From: JAYEJW01 sp034716535
GTDB taxonomy: Bacteria; Pseudomonadota; Gammaproteobacteria; Chromatiales; Chromatiaceae
Direction: 5' to 3'
NCBI GenBank assembly: GCA_034716535.1
Contig: JAYEJW010000534.1
Location: 1 to 7,143, forward strand
DNA: 7,143 nucleotides
A program made the translations under genes and the position numbers. The notes under the pieces were generated by a model that saw only the letters and a program-made list of their open reading frames with translations, had not been told where the DNA came from and did not search any database. Positions 1 to 6,707 of the stretch are shown piece after piece (within the stretch, counting starts at the first letter, position 1; each line of letters starts with the position of its first letter).

Positions 1-394
1 AATGATACGGCGACAGCTCTTCGAGCAGTTCGCGCAACTCGGCGCGGGCGAGCGCCAGCCGCGACGGCCGGAGATCGCCGGCATCCATGGATCGGGACAG
101 GTCGAGGGCGATGACCAGAGGCGGTGTCCGGGTGCGGTAATGCACCGGCGGGCCCCGGTCCCACGCCGGTCCTGCGAGGGCCAGCACGGCCAGGATCCAG
201 ACCAGCGGCAGCGCAAGGCTCCAGCTCCGATTGGGCCCAGCTTGCGGCGCAACCAGGAGATGCGGCAGAAGATGGGGATCCACCAGTCCCTCCCAGGGGC
301 TGGCGGGACCCCGCGGGCCGCGCCGGAGGAACCAGATCAAGGGCAGCAGGCCCAGCAGCCACCAGGGGCGCAGGAGAAGGAAACCTTCCGGCAT
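1..394 (-). CDS. BatB-like VWA-domain membrane protein (partial, N-terminal 131 residues)
   Basis: The gene starts at the ATG at 394 and its frame stays open to the window edge, so only the N-terminal 131 residues are seen. Residues about 6-23 form a hydrophobic segment (LLLRPWWLLGLLPLIWFL), the typical N-terminus of Bat VWA proteins. A second membrane segment lies at about 59-76 (SWSLALPLVWILAVLALAG). The VWA domain then begins with LVIALDLSRSMDAGD, which contains the MIDAS DxSxS motif (D98, S100, S102). The start codon follows the upstream VWA gene's TGA by 3 nt (TGAGCCATG), with a G-rich Shine-Dalgarno (GGAGGGGGTG) just before, so translation is probably coupled. Members of this family are inner-membrane proteins with a metal-binding VWA domain and often carry C-terminal TPR repeats; that part is outside the window. 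Assignment as BatB rather than another Bat VWA protein rests on its position after BatA and is inference. Confidence 0.88.
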   Translation of the reverse strand, partial: MPEGFLLLRPWWLLGLLPLIWFLRRGPRGPASPWEGLVDPHLLPHLLVAPQAGPNRSWSLALPLVWILAVLALAGPAWDRGPPVHYRTRTPPLVIALDLSRSMDAGDLRPSRLALARAELRELLEELSPYH

Positions 395-397
395 GGC

Positions 398-1483
398 TCA
401 CCCCCTCCCCCGCCGTACCCGTCCGCGGCGGAAGACGAGGAGCGCTCCTAGGGCCAGGGCCGCCGCCAGCGGCCAAGGATAGAGCGCAATGGCCGTGTAC
501 TCCCGCAAGTCCGCTCCCAGGGCGGGCTCCAGTCGGTCGATCTCCGCATAGGCCCGGGAAAGCCCCTCCGCGTCGAGCACATGGAAGTAGCTTCCACCGG
601 TCCGGCCCGCGACCTCCTCCAGGATCTCCCGCTCGAGCCGCGCCGCCCCCTTGGCGGACCAGATGCCGTAGGGGTTCGGGGCCGCCGTTTCCCGGCCGCC
701 GACACCGATGGTGTAGATGCGGACGCCTTCCTCCGCGGCGAGGTCCGCCGCCTGGCGGGGGGAGACCGCGCCCTCGTTGTTGGCCCCGTCGGTCAGCAAG
801 ACAATCACCCTGGTCTCGGCCTCCAGCTCCCGCAGGCGCCTCACCGCCAGGCCGATGGCGTCCCCGATGGCGGTGTATTCCCCGGCCAGTGCGATCTCGG
901 CCTCATCCGCCAGCGCCCCGATCGCCTTGCGGTCGAAGCTCAAGGGCGCGCGCAGATAGGGGCGGGCGCCGAACAGGACGAGCCCGAGCCGGTCACCCGT
1001 GCGATTTTCAATGAACTCACCCGCCACCCGCTTCACCGCGGTGAGCCGGTCCAGCGGCTCACCTTCCCGGGTGAAGTCCATGGTCCGCATGCTGCCGGAG
1101 ATGTCGATCAACAGCATCAAATCGCGGCCCGTGGTGGGCAGTGGCCGGTCGGCGTCCACCCAAACGGGCCGAGACGCAGCCAGGNNNNNNNNNNNNNNNN
1201 NNNNNNNNNNNNNNNNNNNNNNNNNNNNNNNNNNNNNNNNNNNNNNNNNNNNNNNNNNNNNNNNNNNNNNNNNNNNNNNNNNNNGCAGCCAGGCAATCAG
1301 AGACAGAGCGGCGCGCGAAGCCGGCAGGAAGGCTCGGCCGCGTCTTCCCGCCGCCGGCGCCAGGTCATGAAAAAAGGGCGCACGAATCGCGTCGGCCGGA
1401 GAAACCGCAGGCGTAACCAGGCGCCGTACCAGCCAGGGCAGCGGGAGAGACAGCAGGACCCAGGGCCAGAGCAGCTCGATCAT
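398..1483 (-). CDS. BatA-like VWA-domain membrane protein, interrupted by an assembly gap
   Basis: The protein starts MIELLWPWVLLSLPLPWLV, the classic BatA N-terminus with its first membrane segment. I chose the ATG at 1483 over the in-frame TTG at 1489 because it fits this family start. A second membrane segment is split by a 100-N gap (SLIAWL before it, LAASRPVW after it). The VWA domain follows with intact MIDAS elements: LMLLIDISGSM (DxSxS), YTAIGDAIG (the Thr element) and VIVLLTDGANN (the Asp element). A C-terminal membrane segment (YPWPLAAALALGALLVF) comes just before the end. The frame stays open across the 100 Ns, giving 361 codons of which 34 are unknown. Removing most of these leaves about 330 residues, the usual BatA length. 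The gene lies between DUF4381 and a BatB-like gene. Bat proteins are known as a MoxR-associated envelope complex; the exact role in this organism is not visible. Confidence 0.9.
   Translation of the reverse strand: MIELLWPWVLLSLPLPWLVRRLVTPAVSPADAIRAPFFHDLAPAAGRRGRAFLPASRAALSLIAWLXXXXXXXXXXXXXXXXXXXXXXXXXXXXXXXXXXLAASRPVWVDADRPLPTTGRDLMLLIDISGSMRTMDFTREGEPLDRLTAVKRVAGEFIENRTGDRLGLVLFGARPYLRAPLSFDRKAIGALADEAEIALAGEYTAIGDAIGLAVRRLRELEAETRVIVLLTDGANNEGAVSPRQAADLAAEEGVRIYTIGVGGRETAAPNPYGIWSAKGAARLEREILEEVAGRTGGSYFHVLDAEGLSRAYAEIDRLEPALGADLREYTAIALYPWPLAAALALGALLVFRRGRVRRGRG
1185..1284. other. Assembly gap of 100 Ns inside the BatA-like gene
   Basis: Exactly 100 Ns, a common fixed placeholder length for scaffold joins of unknown size. 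Both flanks carry the same 9 bases, GCAGCCAGG (1176-1184 and 1285-1293). Protein context suggests that only a few residues are really missing. Confidence 0.97.
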
Positions 1484-1490
1484 TTCCAAC

Positions 1491-1518
1491 TCGTCAGTCG
1501 ACAGTTGTCAGTGGGCAG
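1491..1518. repeat. Four degenerate heptamer repeats (TNNNCAG)
   Basis: Four consecutive 7-base units on the plus strand read TCGTCAG, TCGACAG, TTGTCAG and TGGGCAG, so each has T at position 1 and CAG at positions 5-7. On the coding (minus) strand they read CTGNNNA. They fill most of the only sizeable intergenic interval in the operon, between the DUF4381 stop (1524) and the BatA-like start (1483). They resemble decayed short tandem heptamer repeats. Any role, such as altering translation of the downstream gene, is conjecture. Confidence 0.5.
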
Positions 1519-1523
1519 AAAAA

Positions 1524-1988
1524 TCAGGTGTTCAACCGTATCCAGCGGCGCGCCACGCCGGCCAGCGTCTCGGAAACGGGGATCGTGTCCCGCCTGTAGG
1601 GGGCGGTCGCAAGTGCCCTGCCGGAGCCGCGGCGGAAAGCATCGCCTCCCCCACGCCGGTCCAGCCAGGCGAGCCATGCCTCGTCGCAAAGACCCGCCAC
1701 CTCCGAGCGCTGCGAACGGGCCAGGGCGACACGCCGCAGCAGACCGGAGATGCCCCTGGCAAGCGCGGCGCCGTCCCCGTCACGGCGAAAGGCGGACTCC
1801 AATCGCGCGAGCTCCCGCAGCGCCGCCCGGCGCAGGGCGAGGCGCCGCCACCAAAGCCACAGGACGGAAGCCAGGGCGGCGACTAGGACGAGTCCCAGGA
1901 CCCACCAGCCGGGGGCCGGGGGCCACAGGGCCACCTGGCCCGGGATCTGGATGTCGTGCAGGCCTCGGAGGAACTCTTCAGCCTTCAC
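1524..1988 (-). CDS. DUF4381 domain-containing membrane protein
   Basis: A 154-residue protein whose N-terminus, LHDIQIPGQVALWPPAPGWW (from about residue 10), is the signature of the DUF4381 family. A single membrane helix follows at about 28-48 (WWVLGLVLVAALASVLWLWW). After it come a basic stop-transfer stretch (RRLALRRAALREL) and a helical, probably cytoplasmic C-terminal domain. The start is GTG at 1988, overlapping the 3' end of the DUF58 gene by 11 nt. It is supported by a purine-rich Shine-Dalgarno (GGAGAGAGG) about 7 nt upstream. The overlap implies translational coupling within the MoxR-DUF58-DUF4381-VWA operon. The family's molecular function is not established. It is found almost always in this gene set, so a structural or scaffolding part in the same membrane complex is a reasonable inference. 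A homologue of normal length with no visible defects. Confidence 0.9.
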   Translation of the reverse strand: MKAEEFLRGLHDIQIPGQVALWPPAPGWWVLGLVLVAALASVLWLWWRRLALRRAALRELARLESAFRRDGDGAALARGISGLLRRVALARSQRSEVAGLCDEAWLAWLDRRGGGDAFRRGSGRALATAPYRRDTIPVSETLAGVARRWIRLNT

Positions 1989-2922
1989 GGGCGCCTCTCT
2001 CCGGAGTAAGCGCAGCGCGCAGCACCTCGGCCGGATCCCGGTCCGTGCCGAGCGTGAAGAACCGGGCCCCCAGCCCGCGGAAAACCTTGGCGGCCATCTG
2101 TCGGCGGGCGGAGAACCGGGACTCCAGCCCTTTCGCGAGCCGCCGGTCCGAGGTATCCATCAGCCGCACGGTGCGGCCGTCGCCTACCGGATAGAGGCCC
2201 GGGGGCGGCGGCTGTGCTTCCAGGGGATCGAAGACCAAAACACCGGCAAGGAAGTGGTGGCGCCCCAGACGGCTCAACAGGCGCGGTGCCTCGCCGTCCA
2301 GCCCGGAGAAGTCGCTGAGGATCAGCACCAGGCTGCCGGGACGGGCCAAGCGACGCAGCCGGGCCAGAGCACCGGGCAGCCCGCAGGCCGGTGTCTCAAC
2401 GCGTCGCCGAACCTCCGCCAGCAGGCCGAACAGACCCAGTGCACCCGCCTCTCCGGCGGCGGGCAGGCGCATGGGGCAGCCGGGCCCGGCGCCGAACACC
2501 AGGCCGCCCACCCTGTCGCCCGCCTCGACCGCCAACCAGCCAGCCAGAGCGGCAAGACGAGCCGCCGCAACCCACTTGAAGGCGTTACGGGTTCCAAAGT
2601 GCATGGAGGGGCCCGCGTCGGCAAGAAGATAGAGACTGCGTTCCCGCTCTTCCCGGAACACCTTGGTGTGCAATGTTCCGGAGCGCGCGGTCACCCTCCA
2701 GTCCAGGGTGCGAAAGTCATCCCCGGGTTGGTAGGCGCGCACCTCATGAAAATCCAGCCCCCGCCCCAGAAAAACCGAGCGGAATGCCCCGGGGAACAGG
2801 CTGGCCACCGCTTCGCCGGGGCTCACGCCTAGTCCACCCGCGCGCCCTCTCAGGGAGCGCAGCTCATCGACGCTGACCCATACGCCCTGATGATGGACCG
2901 GGAGCTCCGGGATTTCGGACAT
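1978..2922 (-). CDS. DUF58 domain-containing (degenerate VWA-like) protein
   Basis: A 314-residue protein with the complete DUF58 hallmark at about residues 54-97: GRGLDFHEVRAYQPGDDFRTLDWRVTARSG followed by HTKVFREERERSLYLLADAGPSM. The last segment is the VWA-like first strand with a MIDAS position. In place of the usual DxSxS it reads DAGPS (D102, G104, S106), so the first Ser is Gly and metal binding may be altered. A later strand, SLVLILSDFSGLDG, resembles the VWA strand that carries the second Asp. No membrane segment is evident, so it is probably cytoplasmic or peripheral. The ATG at 2922 lies 7 nt after the MoxR stop with no clear Shine-Dalgarno, suggesting coupled translation. The 3' end overlaps DUF4381. 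DUF58 proteins are the constant companions of MoxR ATPases and may link the ATPase to the VWA membrane proteins; that link is inferred from family context. Confidence 0.93.
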   Translation of the reverse strand: MSEIPELPVHHQGVWVSVDELRSLRGRAGGLGVSPGEAVASLFPGAFRSVFLGRGLDFHEVRAYQPGDDFRTLDWRVTARSGTLHTKVFREERERSLYLLADAGPSMHFGTRNAFKWVAAARLAALAGWLAVEAGDRVGGLVFGAGPGCPMRLPAAGEAGALGLFGLLAEVRRRVETPACGLPGALARLRRLARPGSLVLILSDFSGLDGEAPRLLSRLGRHHFLAGVLVFDPLEAQPPPPGLYPVGDGRTVRLMDTSDRRLAKGLESRFSARRQMAAKVFRGLGARFFTLGTDRDPAEVLRAALTPERGAREG

Positions 2923-2929
2923 GGCCGGC

Positions 2930-3901
<972 letters not shown>

Positions 3902-3922
3902 GGGTCGTTCCGGGGCCTCCAC

Positions 3923-4034
3923 CCGAACAAATAGTTTTTGACGAATCGACGAACCTGACCAAATATTAGAGTTAATAGGCTAACGAGGCTATACGATGCC
4001 CGGCCCGGAAGCCTGTGGCCTGAAAATCCGACCT
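3923..4034. promoter_or_regulatory. Divergent promoter region between moxR and the hemerythrin gene
   Basis: This stretch is clearly more AT-rich than its surroundings, centred on about 3955-3980, and separates two divergently transcribed genes. On the plus strand, TTGACG (3938-3943) lies 18 nt before AATATT (3962-3967), a moderate sigma70-like pair for the hemerythrin gene. On the minus strand, TAATAT (3963-3968) has only a poor -35 (TAGCCT, 3986-3991), as a possible moxR promoter. The short direct repeat GACGAA occurs twice with 8-nt spacing (3940-3945 and 3948-3953), overlapping the plus-strand -35 region. Exact start sites cannot be read from the sequence. Confidence 0.35.
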
Positions 4035-4040
4035 GGAGGT
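4035..4040 (+). promoter_or_regulatory. Strong Shine-Dalgarno of the hemerythrin-like gene
   Basis: GGAGGT lies 7 nt before the ATG at 4048. It is the best ribosome binding site in the window and fixes this start. Confidence 0.8.
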
Positions 4041-4047
4041 ACGACTC

Positions 4048-4491
4048 ATGCAGCCTGTGAGTGTCTATCGCGAGCAGCACAAAGAGCTCCTGGGGATGGC
4101 GGAGGAGTTGCGCCCGTTGCTGAACAGAGAACAGCTCCGAATCCGCCCCGTGGCAAAAAGCGCCCACACCCTGCTTTGCGAGATCGCGGCAAAGCTGAAG
4201 GACCACTTGGCAAACGAGGATAAGGAGCTGTATCCCTCCCTGCTGACCCATAGTGACCTGAAGGTCAGGTCCACCGCCTGGAAATTCATCAGTGGAGAGC
4301 ACTCCCTGCGTCTGTGGTTCGAGGCATACAACAAGAAATGGCTCAAGAACTGCGACTTCGAGTTCAGTGACGAGTTTCTTAAGGACACGAACCATCTCCT
4401 GGAAACGCTCGCCGCACGGGTCGAACGGGAGGAGCGATTTTTGTTTCCCAGACTGGAGGGGGAGGCGGACAAAGAGCAGACCGGCGGCTGA
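4048..4491 (+). CDS. Hemerythrin-like (HHE cation-binding) domain protein
   Basis: A 147-residue, all-helical protein made of one hemerythrin/HHE domain and a short charged tail. Candidate metal ligands are H11 (REQHKELL), H53 and E57 (LKDHLANEDKELYP, the HxxxE motif of helix B) and H85 (ISGEHSLRLWF). The last helix has the usual acidic motif EREERFLFP (E128), but the position of its expected His, four residues earlier, is R124. The di-iron site may therefore be incomplete or use another residue (H40 and H116 are also present). Members of this superfamily bind O2, sense O2 or NO, or repair or store iron; which applies here is not visible. There is no signal peptide, so it is probably cytoplasmic. 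It has its own strong Shine-Dalgarno and is divergent from the moxR operon. It reads in the same direction as the downstream radical SAM gene but is separated from it by a 317-nt gap with its own promoter signals. Confidence 0.88.
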   Translation: MQPVSVYREQHKELLGMAEELRPLLNREQLRIRPVAKSAHTLLCEIAAKLKDHLANEDKELYPSLLTHSDLKVRSTAWKFISGEHSLRLWFEAYNKKWLKNCDFEFSDEFLKDTNHLLETLAARVEREERFLFPRLEGEADKEQTGG

Positions 4492-4492
4492 G

Positions 4493-4561
4493 ACGAGCGA
4501 AATCGAAATCCTGGAACCTCGCGACTAATACGAGCGAAAGCGAAATCCCGGAACCTCGCGA
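4493..4561. repeat. Two-copy tandem repeat, 37-nt period
   Basis: Two 32-nt copies (4493-4524 and 4530-4561) match at 30 of 32 positions, differing only at T/G (tenth base after the first) and T/C (position 20). They are separated by 5 nt (CTAAT). Each begins ACGAGCGAAA and ends GGAACCTCGCGA, with the palindrome TCGCGA at its 3' end. The first copy starts 2 nt after the hemerythrin stop codon. No third copy is visible. The 5-nt spacer rules out a CRISPR array. Confidence 0.85.
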
Positions 4562-4586
4562 TTGCACAAGACCACGTGGCATGTCC

Positions 4587-4617
4587 GCCGCCCCTGGGGT
4601 ACGGCCAGCCCGCTTTT
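4587..4617 (+). terminator. Weak terminator candidate after the hemerythrin gene
   Basis: GCCG-CCCC-T-GGGG-TA-CGGC (4587-4605) can form a GC-rich hairpin with a 2-nt bulge. It is followed after 8 nt by TTTTT (4613-4617). The distance from stem to T-tract is longer than in a typical intrinsic terminator, so efficiency is doubtful. It sits just before the palindrome of the next promoter, a sensible place for a transcriptional boundary. Confidence 0.25.
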
Positions 4618-4620
4618 TGC

Positions 4621-4634
4621 TTGACAAAAGTCAA
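4621..4634 (+). promoter_or_regulatory. FNR/CRP-family binding site (TTGAC-N4-GTCAA)
   Basis: A perfect inverted repeat, TTGAC-AAAA-GTCAA, matching the FNR/FixK/NnrR-type consensus TTGAN6TCAA. Its centre (4627.5) is 41.5 nt upstream of position 4669, the start site predicted from the -10 element at 4657-4662. This is the class II activator geometry. Which regulator binds (FNR/ANR for O2, DNR/NnrR for NO, or another relative) cannot be told from the site alone. Confidence 0.7.
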
Positions 4635-4656
4635 CGCGTCGCAGCCTGCATTCGCG

Positions 4657-4662
4657 TATAGA
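4657..4662 (+). promoter_or_regulatory. -10 element of the radical SAM gene promoter
   Basis: TATAGA, 4 of 6 matches to TATAAT, preceded by G and followed by T. It predicts transcription from about 4669 and a 5' leader of about 140 nt. There is no sigma70 -35 at 17 nt. The upstream activator palindrome overlaps where a -35 would lie, as expected for an activator-dependent promoter. Confidence 0.5.
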
Positions 4663-4808
4663 TTTGAAATCGCTGAAAGGTCAGCTCCGTATCACGGCTA
4701 CACGGCCATGCTCCCCGCCCGATTGCCGACTGCAGGGACGCAGCGGCACATAGCGCTATCGCACCGCAGCGGGGACACCCACAGCCTCCCACCCTGGTGA
4801 GACACCCA

Positions 4809-6707
4809 ATGCCTCGAAAGGTCCGTCTACTGCTTATCAATCCACGTTTTCCCGAAAGCTTTTGGAGTTTCCGCTGGACGATCGAGAATATCTTTCCGGA
4901 CAAGCGCACCATCAATCCTCCGCTCGGCTTGGCCACCCTTGCCGCCCTCTGTCCTCCCCACTGGGAGGTGCAGATCGTCGATGAGAACGTGGAGCCCCTT
5001 CCCCTCTCGCCGGAAGCGGACCTGATCGGCGTCTGCGGCATGGGGACCCAGTTCGCTCGCCAGGAGGAGTTGCTGCGGTATTACCGCGGCCAAGACTATT
5101 ACGTGGTCGCCGGGGGCAGTTATGCCTCTCTCTGTCCCGATCGCTACGCCGACATCGCCGACACGGTGGTGGCCGGCGAAGCGGAATACATCTGGCCGGT
5201 ATTCTGTGCGGATTTCGAGGAGCATGCCGTGCGCACCTTGTACCGGGAAACCGGAGAAGTGGATCTGAGGCATTCTCCTACACCCCGTTACGACCTCCTG
5301 AAGCTGGATCGTTACACAACCGTCAGCCTGCAGTTCTCGCGCGGATGCCCTTATCGCTGTGAGTTCTGTGACATCATCGTCATGTTCGGACGGCGACCCC
5401 GCACCAAGCCCCTGGAGCAAGTCGGCGCCGAGATGGATGTACTGCGTGCCCAAGGGGTTCGCAGCCTGTTCTTCGTCGACGACAACCTGATCGGCAACAA
5501 GAAGGTTGCCAAGCAACTGCTCCGCTTCTTGGCCGACTATCAGGCGCGGCACCAATACAGGTTCAGCTTTGGCACGGAGGTGTCGCTGAACCTAGCGGAA
5601 GACGAAGATCTCTTGGAGCTCTTTCGCGCCGCCAACTTTGCCTGGGTCTTCATCGGCATCGAGTCGTCCGACGCCGAGAGCCTGCGGGCGATCGGCAAGA
5701 CTCAGAACGCGCGCCTGGACGCGCTCGGAGCCGTCCGCACCATCTATGCCCACGGGATCGATGTGATGGCCGGCTTCATCGTGGGCTTCGACAACGACAC
5801 GTTGGACTCGTTTGAGCGGCAGCATCAATTCATCAGGGCTTCCGGCATCCAGGTCGCCATGGTCGGGCTGCTCACCGCACTACCCCGCACACGGCTCCAC
5901 CAACGCCTGCAGCGTGAGGGCCGGCTGATTCCACAGGCCCATCAGGGCGACAACACCAAGTTGGGCACCAACTTCCTGCCCAAGCGCATGGGCTATCAGG
6001 ATATGATCCTGAGCTACAAGTCGTTGTTCCGGCGATTATTCAGCGACCGCGAAATTGCGGCCCGCATCAGAGAGAAGACGCGCCACCTGCAAAGACCCGC
6101 TGCAACGGGGCACCACTCCGCGGCCGAGCGATTGAGAATCCTCGGCAACCTGTTGGTACGGGGTCTGTTGCCGGGGGGGCCGATGCGCCTGCTGCGCTTT
6201 GCGCGCACGTTGCACTTGGCCCGGGTTCATACCTGGCCTCTGGTGATCACCGATTGGATTGCCGGACTCACGATGAGCGACTATGTCCGGCGGCACTTCT
6301 CGGAGGATTCCGGCCGCGAGCGGAGCTTGGTGCACCAAGCCGCCGCGCGCCTAGCCAGCCTCTGCCCCAACGCGGTACAGGCGGGCATGCTCGAGATCTC
6401 GAGCCGGCTGAGGAACGACGGCGCGGACCTGCAGGTCGTCCTGCGCGGGCACGTGGAGCAGATTTTTTACACCCGTGCTGCGCGCCGAATGGAGAAGCTG
6501 CTGCGCGGCTCCGCCGCCACCCTCACCCTGCGCATCGAGGCATTCGGGCTCGAGCAACGCCAGCAGCTCGAGAAGCTCCTGGAGCGATTGGCCCCTTATG
6601 GCCAGCGGATCTCGATCTGGACCAGCCAACGAACCCGGCAACTCCTGCCAATCGACTCGTCCGTGTTCCACCTGATTCTCGACGAGGCGCCCGCCGGAGC
6701 ACAGTAG
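4809..6707 (+). CDS. Cobalamin-binding-type radical SAM protein with DUF4070-like region and C-terminal extension
   Basis: A 632-residue protein. I chose the ATG at 4809 because GGTGAG lies 7 nt upstream; a GTG at 4797 would add 4 residues. Residues about 1-140 form an N-terminal domain of the B12-binding type (LLLINPRFPESFWSF, NPPLGLATLAALCP, IVDENVEPL), without an obvious DxHxxG motif. The radical SAM core follows with SRGCPYRCEFCDI, whose CxxxCxxC (C180, C184, C187) binds the 4Fe-4S cluster, and later FFVDDN and FIGIES strands. From about 381 (DNTKLGTNFLP) to about 497 it resembles DUF4070, the C-terminal part of hopanoid-methylase-like (HpnP-type) radical SAM enzymes. About 135 further residues form an alpha/beta-looking extension I cannot assign. 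Relatives methylate or rearrange unreactive carbons, often in lipids or pigments; the substrate here is unknown. The gene stands alone, with a probable FNR-type promoter, which fits an oxygen-sensitive enzyme. Confidence 0.9.
   Translation: MPRKVRLLLINPRFPESFWSFRWTIENIFPDKRTINPPLGLATLAALCPPHWEVQIVDENVEPLPLSPEADLIGVCGMGTQFARQEELLRYYRGQDYYVVAGGSYASLCPDRYADIADTVVAGEAEYIWPVFCADFEEHAVRTLYRETGEVDLRHSPTPRYDLLKLDRYTTVSLQFSRGCPYRCEFCDIIVMFGRRPRTKPLEQVGAEMDVLRAQGVRSLFFVDDNLIGNKKVAKQLLRFLADYQARHQYRFSFGTEVSLNLAEDEDLLELFRAANFAWVFIGIESSDAESLRAIGKTQNARLDALGAVRTIYAHGIDVMAGFIVGFDNDTLDSFERQHQFIRASGIQVAMVGLLTALPRTRLHQRLQREGRLIPQAHQGDNTKLGTNFLPKRMGYQDMILSYKSLFRRLFSDREIAARIREKTRHLQRPAATGHHSAAERLRILGNLLVRGLLPGGPMRLLRFARTLHLARVHTWPLVITDWIAGLTMSDYVRRHFSEDSGRERSLVHQAAARLASLCPNAVQAGMLEISSRLRNDGADLQVVLRGHVEQIFYTRAARRMEKLLRGSAATLTLRIEAFGLEQRQQLEKLLERLAPYGQRISIWTSQRTRQLLPIDSSVFHLILDEAPAGAQ

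Noticed and set aside
1176..1293. Frameshift (pseudogene) in the BatA-like gene at the gap
   Set aside because: A frameshift arises only if the flanking 9-nt copies are merged. The protein on both sides is intact and family-like, so a short missing segment is the simpler explanation.
581..2832. Long plus-strand open frames opposite the Bat/DUF58 genes
   Set aside because: They are antisense shadows of well-conserved minus-strand genes in GC-rich DNA. Their products are rich in Arg, Gly and Pro, lack recognisable motifs, and one reads through the N gap.
4493..4561. CRISPR array
   Set aside because: There are only two copies and the spacer is 5 nt, far too short. It is a tandem duplication.
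4669..4808. Cobalamin riboswitch in the leader of the B12-type radical SAM gene
   Set aside because: The leader of about 140 nt has GCCGACTG, loosely like a B12 box, but lacks the conserved core elements and is short for this riboswitch class.
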